Assembly: GCA_030616695.1 (NCBI GenBank)
Contig: JAUWWU010000029.1
Coordinates: 1 to 8,901 of the forward strand
Source: Candidatus Omnitrophota bacterium
Lineage (GTDB): Bacteria > Omnitrophota > Gorgyraeia > JAHIPI01
Length of the DNA: 8,901 bases
Reading direction: 5' to 3'
The notes beneath the pieces are model-generated. The model did no database searches. It had not been told where the DNA came from and was given only the letters and a program-made list of their open reading frames with translations. The translations under genes were made by a program, and so were the position numbers. Below are positions 1 to 5,945 of the stretch, piece by piece (positions within the stretch are counted from its first letter, which is position 1; every line of letters starts with the position of its first letter).

Positions 1-331
1 CGCCTGTCCCGCCGCCTTTTACGCCGAATACAGGGCCCATAGAAGGCTGCCTGAGACATGCTATGGCCTTTTTGCCGAGCCTGGTTAGTGCCATGGAGAG
101 GCCGATCGCCGTAACCGTCTTTCCCTCTCCAAGCGGCGTGGGCGTAACGGCGGAAACGATGATATACTTTCCGTTATGCCTGTCCTTTACGCTGCGCAGA
201 AAATCCAGGTTGACCTTGGCCTTATATAGACCCCACGGCTCGACATACTTTTTGGGTATGCCCAGATCTTTCGCTATGCTTTTGATATCTTTCAACCCTG
301 TCTTTTTCGCGATTAACGCGTCTCCGGCCAT
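1..331 (-). CDS. fhs: Formate--tetrahydrofolate ligase, N-terminal part (cut by left window edge)
   Basis: The first 110 codons of an ATP-dependent formate-tetrahydrofolate ligase, which makes 10-formyl-THF from formate, THF and ATP in the cytoplasm. The product feeds purine and formyl-Met synthesis and, in acetogens, the methyl branch of the Wood-Ljungdahl pathway. Reading from an ATG at 331, the protein starts MAGDALIAKKTG. It has the family's VEPWGLYKAKV segment (residues 30-40), the P-loop region TPTPLGEGKT (63-72, Lys71) and LRQPSMGPVFGVKGGGTG (93-110), which enters the first family signature. That signature usually reads GxKGGAAGGG; here the AA is GT. The full family length is about 550-560 residues, so roughly four fifths lies outside. 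The start is 7 bp after the rnhB stop, with only a weak Shine-Dalgarno-like AGGT upstream. Family identity is firm; whether it serves acetogenesis cannot be told from this window. Confidence 0.93.
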   Translation of the reverse strand, partial: MAGDALIAKKTGLKDIKSIAKDLGIPKKYVEPWGLYKAKVNLDFLRSVKDRHNGKYIIVSAVTPTPLGEGKTVTAIGLSMALTRLGKKAIACLRQPSMGPVFGVKGGGTG

Positions 332-338
332 ATTTACG

Positions 339-977
339 CTACCTACGTGTTTTACTTAATGTCTTTACGGGCTCGAAACTCAAACGGTGAACGGGTGAGG
401 GCACGTACCGGTTAAGGGTCTTAAAATGCTCATAGGTGCCGTAACCCTTGTGGCTGATAAAGCCGTATTCCGGATAGAGCTTGTGAAGCCGCCGCATTAT
501 TCTGTCCCGGCGCACTTTTGCGATTATAGAAGCACAGGCGATGGACAGGCACTTCCTGTCTCCCTTTATGATGCTACGGCCTTCGCACGGAAGAGAAAGT
601 TTCATCCTCCCGTCGATCAATACGTAATCGGGCCTGACATCAAGCCTCGCAACTGCCTTCTCCATCGCTATTTTAGTCGCGTTATAAATATTTATTGCGT
701 CTATTACGTTGCGGCTTATAACAGCGACGCTATATGTACATTTTTTCAGGATCTCGTCATAGGCGCGTATGCGGGCTTTGGGCGTAAGCCGCTTGCTCTC
801 ATCAATCCTGTTTTTGAATTTAAACGCACTTAAATTTACGGCTGCGGACACAACGGGGCCGGCTAACGGCCCTACGCCAGACTCGTCGACCCCCGCTACG
901 ACCTCATACCCTTCACTGAGCACCCTCTTCTCGTACCGGAGTGTCGGGCTCTGTGGTAAAGATATCTTCGCCTTCAA
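339..977 (-). CDS. rnhB: Ribonuclease HII
   Basis: RNase HII, 212 residues from a TTG start. It cuts RNA in RNA/DNA hybrids and begins removal of single ribonucleotides misincorporated in DNA. The metal-binding acidic residues are visible: Asp31 and Glu32 in AGVDESGVGPLAGPVV, Asp122 in VLIDGR, and Asp158 in ASIIAKVRRD. KGDRKCLSIACAS (138-150) and the junction-sensing tyrosine motif SHKGYGTYEH (175-184) are also present, then PSPVHRLSFEPV near the end. The usual GRG junction motif reads GVG here. There is no ATG near the N-terminus. TTG at 977 gives a 65-bp overlap with rplS and keeps the family-like segment LRYEKRVLSEGY. A GTG at 920 would overlap by only 11 bp but would drop part of that segment and has AAGAGG touching the start codon, so I prefer TTG. 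It is translationally coupled to rplS and precedes fhs. Confidence 0.95.
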   Translation of the reverse strand: MKAKISLPQSPTLRYEKRVLSEGYEVVAGVDESGVGPLAGPVVSAAVNLSAFKFKNRIDESKRLTPKARIRAYDEILKKCTYSVAVISRNVIDAINIYNATKIAMEKAVARLDVRPDYVLIDGRMKLSLPCEGRSIIKGDRKCLSIACASIIAKVRRDRIMRRLHKLYPEYGFISHKGYGTYEHFKTLNRYVPSPVHRLSFEPVKTLSKTRR

Positions 978-1305
978 CTTTGGTTTTCTTCCCGATTTTC
1001 TTTCTCAGGTAGTATAGCTTTGCCCGTCTCACTTTGCCCTTTCGGACCACGCTTATACTGTCTATCGAAGGCGAGTGCAGTTGAAAGGTCTTCTCTACGC
1101 CTTCGCCGTACGATATGCGCCTTACGATAAAACTTCTTCTCAGACCTGAGCCTTTTATCCGTATCAAGGTGCCTTCAAAGGCCTGAAGCCTTATCTTCCC
1201 CTCTTCCTTGATCTTTGAGATGACCTTTAGCGTATCGCCAACCTTGAATTCAGGCAGGCCTTTTTTTATTTGGCTTGATTCGATGTGCCTTATTCTCTCG
1301 TCCAT
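913..1305 (-). CDS. rplS: 50S ribosomal protein L19 (bL19)
   Basis: Ribosomal protein L19, 130 residues, located at the 30S-50S interface. The family signature is clear: SFIVRRISYGEGVEKTFQLH (58-77), followed by HSPSIDSISVVRKGKVRRAKLYYLRKK to about 103. The usual length is about 115. The conserved fold ends near residue 109, and an extra tail of about 21 residues (VEGEDIFTTEP then DTPVREEGAQ) carries seven acidic residues and one arginine, odd for a ribosomal protein. That tail is exactly the part overlapping the start of rnhB. The ATG at 1305 lies 6 bp behind the trmD stop, and its Shine-Dalgarno GGAG sits inside the last codons of trmD, so the two are probably translationally coupled. The rpsP-trmD-rplS grouping is ancient and widespread. 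Confidence 0.97.
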   Translation of the reverse strand: MDERIRHIESSQIKKGLPEFKVGDTLKVISKIKEEGKIRLQAFEGTLIRIKGSGLRRSFIVRRISYGEGVEKTFQLHSPSIDSISVVRKGKVRRAKLYYLRKKIGKKTKVEGEDIFTTEPDTPVREEGAQ

Positions 1306-1311
1306 GATTTT

Positions 1312-2007
1312 TTACTCCGTTTTAGGTTTTAATAAATCCGGCCTTGTTTTTTTGGTCTTCTTCAATGCTTGATCCATCCGCCATTTAGATATCTTCTTGT
1401 GGTCTCCGGACAGCAATATATCAGGCACCCTCATCCCTCGGAATACGGCGGGCCGGGTATATTGTGGGTAGTCCAAGAGGCCGTTTTCAAATGACTCGTT
1501 TATTTTCGACCGCTCATCTCCCAGTACCCCCGGAATAAGCCGCGCGATACAGTCGATTAATACCATGGCCGGAAGCTCGCCGCAGGTAAGGACGTAATCC
1601 CCTATAGAGATTTCATAGTCGACGGGTATTTTCTTTACCCGCTCGTCGGTCCCCTCGTAATGCCCTGATATAAGCAGCAGCCTATCGAGTTTCGAGAACC
1701 GCTTGGCCATTTTCTGGTCAAACCTCTTGCCCTGAGGCGTCAGCAATACTACCTTGTTATTACCCTTAGCGCCCCAGTTGCCGGTGATATCTTTTACCGC
1801 CCTGTAGATCGGCTCGACCTTTAGCACCATTCCGGGCCCGCCGCCGAACGGCTTGTCATCAACGGTCCTGCGTTTATCGTCCGTGTAATCTCTTAAGTCG
1901 TGGATCTTGATACGGATCTTCTTTTTTTGTTGAGCCCGCTTGATCATGGATTCTCCGAGGACCGCGTCAAACATCCCCGGGAAAATCGTGAGCACGTCTA
2001 TTTTCAT
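1312..2007 (-). CDS. trmD: tRNA (guanine-N1-)-methyltransferase TrmD
   Basis: TrmD, 231 residues, transfers a methyl group from S-adenosylmethionine to N1 of G37 in tRNAs, preventing +1 frameshifting. It is a SPOUT-class enzyme with a trefoil knot. Visible: IDVLTIFPGMF at the N-terminus, RTVDDKPFGGGPGM (47-60), LLTPQGKRFDQ (88-98), the SAM-loop ISGHYEGTDERV (113-124), SIGDYVLTCGELPAM (134-148) and LLDYPQYTRPAVFRGM (178-192). Aligned by eye with E. coli, catalytic Arg154 is Arg156 here, and the general-base Asp169 is Glu171, a conservative change that I recall also in other phyla. The GGE of the knot loop is CGE (Cys142). It starts at an ATG 39 bp after rpsP. The genes for rimM and a KH-domain protein, which often lie between rpsP and trmD, are absent here. 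Confidence 0.97.
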   Translation of the reverse strand: MKIDVLTIFPGMFDAVLGESMIKRAQQKKKIRIKIHDLRDYTDDKRRTVDDKPFGGGPGMVLKVEPIYRAVKDITGNWGAKGNNKVVLLTPQGKRFDQKMAKRFSKLDRLLLISGHYEGTDERVKKIPVDYEISIGDYVLTCGELPAMVLIDCIARLIPGVLGDERSKINESFENGLLDYPQYTRPAVFRGMRVPDILLSGDHKKISKWRMDQALKKTKKTRPDLLKPKTE

Positions 2008-2046
2008 AATAAATCCGCTGCCCGAAACCTAATCCCTGGAACCTGA

Positions 2047-2289
2047 TTATTCAAGTCCGTGTTTCTTAAAAAGGCTTTTTACGGTTGGCGAGGGTTGCGC
2101 GCCGACCCCCATCCAGTATTTCGCCCGCTCCTTTTTCACGGTCACGGACGGCGGATTATTCCTCGGATGGTAAGCCCCTATTTCCTCTATGAACCTGCCG
2201 TCCCGCGGGTTTTTTGAATCTGTGACCACTATTCGGTAAGATGCTCTTTTCTTTGTTCCCGTTCTCTTTAATCGAATCGCTACTGCCAT
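2047..2289 (-). CDS. rpsP: 30S ribosomal protein S16 (bS16)
   Basis: Ribosomal protein S16, 80 residues, an early-binding small-subunit protein that helps fold the 5' domain of 16S rRNA. The N-terminus [20 protein letters not shown], then [22 protein letters not shown] (21-42), matches the family almost residue for residue. The C-terminal part [22 protein letters not shown] is also typical, and the length is normal. It starts at an ATG 11 bp after the murA stop, and a strong Shine-Dalgarno (GGAGGT) fills that gap. trmD follows after 39 bp. Position between murA and trmD suggests expression from the longer prmC-to-rnhB message. Confidence 0.97.
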   Translation of the reverse strand: MAVAIRLKRTGTKKRASYRIVVTDSKNPRDGRFIEEIGAYHPRNNPPSVTVKKERAKYWMGVGAQPSPTVKSLFKKHGLE

Positions 2290-2293
2290 TGTA

Positions 2294-2299
2294 CCTCCG
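2294..2299 (-). promoter_or_regulatory. Strong Shine-Dalgarno of rpsP
   Basis: The minus strand reads GGAGGT, 4 bases upstream of the rpsP ATG. It fits entirely in the 11-bp gap between the murA stop and rpsP. It is the best ribosome-binding site in the prmC-rnhB block, as expected for an abundant ribosomal protein inside an operon of low-abundance enzymes. Confidence 0.8.
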
Positions 2300-2300
2300 G

Positions 2301-3560
2301 TTATTTTACCCTTTTTATATCGGCGCCGAGCGCCCGTAGCTTTGCTTCCAGGTTTTCGTAGCCGCGATCGAGATGATATATTCGCGATATTTCGGTTGTG
2401 CCTTTTGCGGCAAGGCCGGCCAGGACAAGAGCGGTGCTCGCGCGTAGATCAGAGGCCATTACAGGGGCGCTGCTAAGCTTCTTTATGCCTTTTATGATCG
2501 CGCTCGGCCTTTCAAGCACTATGCTGGCCCCCATCCTGCCTAATTCACTTGCGTGAATAAACCTTTCGGGGTATATCTTTTCCGTAATAACGCTGATCCC
2601 CTTCGTGACCGTCATCAACGCCATCATCTGCGCCTGAAGGTCCGTAGGAAATCCGGGATAAGGTAATGTGGTCACGTCGAGAGGTTTTAGCGGCTTTGTA
2701 TATTTGACCCGTATCCCGTTCCTTTGCCGCTCAACGCTGAGCCCTGATTCTTTCAGCTTATCTATCAGCGCCAGCAGGCTATCGCAGGCGGCGTTGCGTA
2801 AAAATACATCTCCTTTTGTAATTGCCGCCGCTAACATATATGTGCCGGCCTCAATCCTGTCCGGGATAAGCCTATGCGTGCACCCGTGCAATCTGCGCAC
2901 GCCGCTTACCTCTATCCGGTGCGATGCCTCGCCGCGTATTTTGGCCCCCATCTTCTTAAGAAATACGGCCAGATCCACTATTTCCGGTTCGCAGGCGGCG
3001 TTTTCAATCGCAGTCTTTCCTTTAGCAAGGGTGGCGGCCATGAGGACATTCGCAGTAGCTAAAACACTGGAGCCGAAGTGGCCTCCGAGGTAGACGCGGC
3101 TGCCTTTTATCTTCTTCCCTCCGGCGATTATATACCCGCTTTTTATCTTGATGTCAACTCCGATATCTTGCAATCCCTTAAGGTGGAGGTCGATCGGCCG
3201 GGGGCCGATTACGCAGCCGCCCGGAAACGACACCTCTGCCTTTTTTCGCTTTGCTGCTAAAGGTCCGAGGACGCAGATTGACCCGCGCATTGTGCTTATA
3301 AGCTCGTAAGGCGCCCGGCACTTTCTGTCGTCACCGCTTTCCACGGTTACCACATCGCCGGATTTTGCCACCCTCTTACCGAGCTCTATTAAGATCTTTA
3401 TCATGGTGTCGACGTCGGTAAGCGTCGGTACGTTTTTGATAACGCATTTCTCGTCGGTAAGTAGCGTAGCCGCCAATAACGGCAGCGCGGCATTTTTTGC
3501 CCCGCTTATTTTAACGGTTCCCCTCAGTTTTATGCCGCCCCTTATGATTAATTTATCCAA
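2301..3560 (-). CDS. murA: UDP-N-acetylglucosamine 1-carboxyvinyltransferase MurA
   Basis: MurA, 419 residues, catalyses the first committed step of peptidoglycan synthesis by adding enolpyruvate from PEP to UDP-GlcNAc in the cytoplasm. Evidence: [17 protein letters not shown] (18-34) with Lys22/Asn23, [13 protein letters not shown] (91-103), the catalytic loop [15 protein letters not shown] with Cys116 (E. coli Cys115), [12 protein letters not shown] with Asp307 (E. coli Asp305), and the C-terminal [20 protein letters not shown] with Arg399 (E. coli Arg397). Length is normal. Cys116 predicts a fosfomycin-sensitive enzyme, unlike the Cys-to-Asp form of chlamydiae and mycobacteria. The start is TTG, 2 bp behind the prmC stop. 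MDKLIIRGG matches family N-termini, so the TTG is credible, with only a weak GGGGA upstream; translation is probably coupled to prmC. It sits where many genomes have ffh. Confidence 0.97.
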   Translation of the reverse strand: MDKLIIRGGIKLRGTVKISGAKNAALPLLAATLLTDEKCVIKNVPTLTDVDTMIKILIELGKRVAKSGDVVTVESGDDRKCRAPYELISTMRGSICVLGPLAAKRKKAEVSFPGGCVIGPRPIDLHLKGLQDIGVDIKIKSGYIIAGGKKIKGSRVYLGGHFGSSVLATANVLMAATLAKGKTAIENAACEPEIVDLAVFLKKMGAKIRGEASHRIEVSGVRRLHGCTHRLIPDRIEAGTYMLAAAITKGDVFLRNAACDSLLALIDKLKESGLSVERQRNGIRVKYTKPLKPLDVTTLPYPGFPTDLQAQMMALMTVTKGISVITEKIYPERFIHASELGRMGASIVLERPSAIIKGIKKLSSAPVMASDLRASTALVLAGLAAKGTTEISRIYHLDRGYENLEAKLRALGADIKRVK

Positions 3561-3562
3561 TT

Positions 3563-4441
3563 TTATCGCGTTCCCCGACGCTTTTTCGCAATCAATATCC
3601 GGTCGTAACCGTTATAGTCCTTATAGAAATCGATTTTAAAAAATCTGCCGTCGTTTTTGAGGAGGCGTTCTATAGCAGTTCTCCGGTTGTAGCCTATTTC
3701 AAGCGCAAGGGCGCCGCCTCTTTTTAAATACCGCGTCCCTTCGCTTAAGATGCGTCTGTAGGCATATATGCCGTCCGCCCCGCCGTCAAGGGCCTTAATA
3801 TCTTCGTAAGCTATTTCGGGCTGCAGGGTTTTTATCTGGGACCTGATGACATACGGCGGATTAGATACAATTATATCGAAATAATTATAATATATAGCCG
3901 ATATCTTGTCAAAATAATTGCTTTGGACGAATTTGATGTCTTTTTTTACCCGGTGTGCCCTGGCGTTTTTTTCCGCCACATCAAGGGCGTTGCGGGAAAC
4001 ATCAGAAACTATAATTTTACAACCCCTTGCCATTTTTGTCAATGAAATAGCGATATTGCCGCAGCCTGTGCCTATCTCAAGTATATTTACCCTGGATTTA
4101 CGCATCGGCCCGATTATCCCCAGTATTTTCTCGACAAGGAGCTCTGTTTCGGGCCTCGGGATAAATACCCCCTCCTCAAGCGAGAACGTCAGGCCCATGA
4201 AATCCGTATTTTTAAGGATATATTGGAGCGGAAATCTGGACGCCCTCAGTCTTACGGAATGCCTGAAGAGGGCTTTGCGGACGGGTTCGGGCGTAAATGC
4301 CTTCATCGCATATATATTTTCCCTGCGCATGTTAAAGCTGTGCGCGAAAATCGCCTCCGCGTCCTTTCCGGCGCTCGGGACATGCGAGTGCTCCAGCTCT
4401 TTCCTTGCCCATTTTAATAGGTCTACTGCTGTATGTTTCAT
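3563..4441 (-). CDS. prmC: Release factor glutamine methyltransferase PrmC (HemK)
   Basis: PrmC, 292 residues, methylates the side-chain amide of the glutamine in the GGQ motif of RF1 and RF2, using S-adenosylmethionine. The N-terminal helical substrate-binding domain (about 1-75) holds LLKWARKELEHSHVPSAGKDAE. Then come FMGLTFSLEEGVFIPRPETELLV (81-103), SAM motif I ILEIGTGCGNIAISL (120-134) and the catalytic NPPY at 194-197 in DIIVSNPPYVI. The C-terminal GGALALEIGYNR closes the Rossmann-like domain. Length is typical. Its substrate RF1 is encoded just upstream by prfA, an ancient pairing, but separated here by a 116-bp gap containing a hairpin. The ATG at 4441 has only a poor Shine-Dalgarno (AAGGCAG region). 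Confidence 0.97.
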   Translation of the reverse strand: MKHTAVDLLKWARKELEHSHVPSAGKDAEAIFAHSFNMRRENIYAMKAFTPEPVRKALFRHSVRLRASRFPLQYILKNTDFMGLTFSLEEGVFIPRPETELLVEKILGIIGPMRKSRVNILEIGTGCGNIAISLTKMARGCKIIVSDVSRNALDVAEKNARAHRVKKDIKFVQSNYFDKISAIYYNYFDIIVSNPPYVIRSQIKTLQPEIAYEDIKALDGGADGIYAYRRILSEGTRYLKRGGALALEIGYNRRTAIERLLKNDGRFFKIDFYKDYNGYDRILIAKKRRGTR

Positions 4442-4459
4442 AACTTAATGCTGCCTTGT

Positions 4460-4510
4460 CGGGGGACACGTTCCCATAATGCACTAGCAAAACTGCAACA
4501 TGTCCCCCCG
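4460..4510 (-). repeat. GC-rich inverted repeat (REP/MITE-like hairpin) between prfA and prmC
   Basis: Arms at 4461-4472 (GGGGGACACGTT) and 4497-4508 (AACATGTCCCCC) enclose a 24-base centre. In minus-strand RNA all 12 positions pair, one as a U-G wobble; on the plus strand that position is a C-A mismatch. An outer C4460-G4510 pair is possible if C4509 bulges. There is no U-tract after it on the minus strand, so it does not look like an intrinsic terminator. GGGGACA/TGTCCCC-type palindromes resemble REP elements mobilised by Y1-type (RAYT) transposases; that link is an inference from appearance. No transposase is in the window. Confidence 0.65.
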
Positions 4511-4531
4511 TTCGGCGTTACTGTCGTTGAT

Positions 4532-4559
4532 AGTATATTGGTTCATCTAATGTTGTCTT
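4532..4559 (-). promoter_or_regulatory. Candidate sigma70-type promoter upstream of prmC
   Basis: On the minus strand a -10-like TATACT (4532-4537, five of six consensus bases) lies 16 bp downstream of AAGACA (4554-4559, four of six), which overlaps the prfA stop. A transcript would start near 4525, carry the inverted repeat in its leader and read prmC, murA, rpsP and onwards. Such matches occur by chance, so this is a weak call. Confidence 0.3.
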
Positions 4560-5631
4560 AGCCCGTTGAGTTTTTGCCGAGCCTCAGTTTTTTTTCTTCG
4601 TTTCTTAAGCTCTCTACTATCTCGTCGAGGTTTCCTTCCATTATCTGGGGCAGCTTGTGCAATGTAAGATTGATGCGGTGGTCGGTGACCCGTCTATCCG
4701 GAAAATTATACGTCCTTATCTTTTCCGACCTGTCTCCGCTTCCGACCTGTTTTTTTCTGTCCTGAGTCAGTTTTGCCTGCTGTTCGGATTTCAGTTTGTC
4801 GAAAAGGCGGGCATTAAGGACGCGCATCGCCTTTGCCTTGTTTTTGTGCTGCGAGCGCTCGTCCTGACAGCTTACCACCAAGCCGCTGGGCACGTGTGTT
4901 ATCCGCACGGCTGAATCCGTGACATTTACATGCTGCCCTCCGCGGCCTCCGGCCCTGTAGACATCTATTCTCAGGTCCTCCGGCTTTATATCTACCTCGA
5001 CATCTTCAGCCTCCGGCAATACCGCTACGGTTACCGCCGAAGTGTGTATCCTTCCCGAAGTCTCGGTAACGGGAACCCTCTGCACTCTATGGGCCCCGCT
5101 TTCGTATTTAAAAAAGCGGTATGCGTTCTTACCGGAAATCGAGAATATTACTTCTTTATAACCGTTCCTTACGCTGAGCGAACTGCTCAGGATCTCTGTC
5201 CTACAGTCTTTTTTTGCGGCGTATTTCGTGTACATCCTGTAGAGGTCGGCTGCGAAAAGCGCGGCCTCTATGCCGCCCGTCCCGGCCCTTATCTCGATGA
5301 TTATATTCTTGTCGCTGTCGGGATCCTCTGTATACATGCGGTCTTCGAGTTCTTTGGCCATAAGATCTCTTTTTTTCTTGAGCTCTTCGAGTTCGGATTC
5401 GGCCAACACGGCAAGGTCAGGGTCCTCCCGTAGCGAAAGGATCTTTCTTGTGTCGACGATCTCCTCCTCGATTTTTTTGTATTCCCTGTATCTGGCCACG
5501 ATCCCTGTGAGCGCCGCGTGCTCCTTTGCGTATTTTTTATATAGTTCACTTTTAGAGACGACGTCTGGGTCGGAGAGAAGCTTTTCAAGCTCTTCCCGCC
5601 GCTTTTCTTTTCTTGCAAGCTCTTCAAACAT
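4558..5631 (-). CDS. prfA: Peptide chain release factor 1 (RF1)
   Basis: RF1, 357 residues, reads UAA and UAG stop codons and triggers peptide release. The N-terminal part (1-110) is a charged helical domain. The codon-recognition tripeptide is PVT (187-189) in HRVQRVPVTETSGRIHTS; PxT marks RF1, while RF2 has SPF. The catalytic GGQ is at 231-233 in AGGRGGQHVNVTDSAVRITH; Gln233 is the expected target of PrmC, encoded next. IRAGTGGIEAALFA (114-127) and KIRTYNFPDRRVTDHRINLT are also typical. There is no RF2-style programmed frameshift. The ATG at 5631 lies 14 bp after the rpmE stop. A 108-codon open frame inside it (5301-5627) is only a shadow. Confidence 0.97.
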   Translation of the reverse strand: MFEELARKEKRREELEKLLSDPDVVSKSELYKKYAKEHAALTGIVARYREYKKIEEEIVDTRKILSLREDPDLAVLAESELEELKKKRDLMAKELEDRMYTEDPDSDKNIIIEIRAGTGGIEAALFAADLYRMYTKYAAKKDCRTEILSSSLSVRNGYKEVIFSISGKNAYRFFKYESGAHRVQRVPVTETSGRIHTSAVTVAVLPEAEDVEVDIKPEDLRIDVYRAGGRGGQHVNVTDSAVRITHVPSGLVVSCQDERSQHKNKAKAMRVLNARLFDKLKSEQQAKLTQDRKKQVGSGDRSEKIRTYNFPDRRVTDHRINLTLHKLPQIMEGNLDEIVESLRNEEKKLRLGKNSTG

Positions 5632-5645
5632 ATTTACACCCGGGC

Positions 5646-5855
5646 TTATGAGCCCTTCTTTTTAGCATATCTCTTCTCGAACCTGTCCACCAGTCCCGCG
5701 GCGTCAATCAGTTTCTGTTTGCCCGTAAAGAACGGATGACATTTCGAACATATGTCGATCTTGATGTTCGGTTTTGTGGAGCGGCTATGTATCACTTCGC
5801 CGCACGCGCATGTGATCGTGGTTTCCCTGTATTCCGGATGTATCCCTTTTTTCAT
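5646..5855 (-). CDS. rpmE: 50S ribosomal protein L31, zinc-binding type (bL31)
   Basis: Ribosomal protein L31, 69 residues, which helps bridge the subunits through the central protuberance. MKKGIHPEY at the start and [21 protein letters not shown] (39-59) are diagnostic. Four cysteines, Cys16, Cys18, Cys36 and Cys39, form the zinc site of the C+ type, so this is not the zinc-free paralog that replaces it under zinc starvation in some bacteria. Length is normal. The ATG at 5855 follows a strong Shine-Dalgarno (GGGAGG, 7 bases upstream). It is preceded by a terminator-like hairpin and followed after 14 bp by prfA. No convincing promoter is seen between the hairpin and the gene. Confidence 0.96.
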   Translation of the reverse strand: MKKGIHPEYRETTITCACGEVIHSRSTKPNIKIDICSKCHPFFTGKQKLIDAAGLVDRFEKRYAKKKGS

Positions 5856-5862
5856 CTTACTT

Positions 5863-5868
5863 CCTCCC
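5863..5868 (-). promoter_or_regulatory. Shine-Dalgarno of rpmE
   Basis: The minus strand reads GGGAGG, 7 bases upstream of the rpmE ATG and about 20 bases after the U-tract of the terminator-like hairpin. This is good spacing for efficient initiation and supports the ATG at 5855. Confidence 0.75.
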
Positions 5869-5887
5869 TCTCTTTGCTATATTCGCC

Positions 5888-5936
5888 AATAAAAGAGGGC
5901 GCTCTTTCCATGTTTGCGGCGGAGTAAAGCGCCCCC
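5888..5936 (-). terminator. Rho-independent terminator (or attenuator) between rho and rpmE
   Basis: In minus-strand RNA, GGGGGCGCUUU (5926-5936) pairs over 11 positions, two of them G-U, with AGAGCGCCCUC (5895-5905), leaving a loop of about 20 bases. UUUUAUU follows directly (5888-5894). This is a textbook intrinsic terminator starting 10 bp after the rho stop. It would end the polA-coaE-rho message. Because it lies only 32 bp upstream of rpmE, it could also act as an attenuator for rpmE-prfA. The plus strand has no T-tract, so it is one-directional. Confidence 0.82.
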
Positions 5937-5945
5937 TTACATTAG

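Noticed and set aside
63..359. Plus-strand open frame of 98 codons at the left edge
   Set aside because: It is antisense to the start of fhs, whose translation matches the ligase family through the P-loop and signature. The plus-strand protein has no family resemblance.
2008..2046. Imperfect direct repeat (AGGTTCCAGG / AGGTTTCGGG on the minus strand) between rpsP and trmD
   Set aside because: Ten bases with two mismatches in a 39-bp spacer is within chance, and no role is apparent.
4460..4510. Intrinsic terminator for prfA
   Set aside because: The hairpin is stable, but the minus-strand bases after it (GACAAGGCAGC) contain no U-tract.
4930..5433. Long plus-strand open frame (167 codons) antisense to prfA; similar shadows at 8032-8670 and 3918-4448
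   Set aside because: They mirror conserved minus-strand genes, have no ribosome-binding site or recognisable domain, and their compositions look like reversed coding sequence.
5301..5627. 108-codon minus-strand open frame inside prfA in another frame
   Set aside because: The prfA frame is fully family-like across this region; the alternative is a low-complexity Lys/Ser/Arg shadow.
5856..5887. Promoter for rpmE between terminator and Shine-Dalgarno
   Set aside because: A TATAGC-like hexamer exists, but nothing near the right spacing resembles TTGACA; too weak to annotate.
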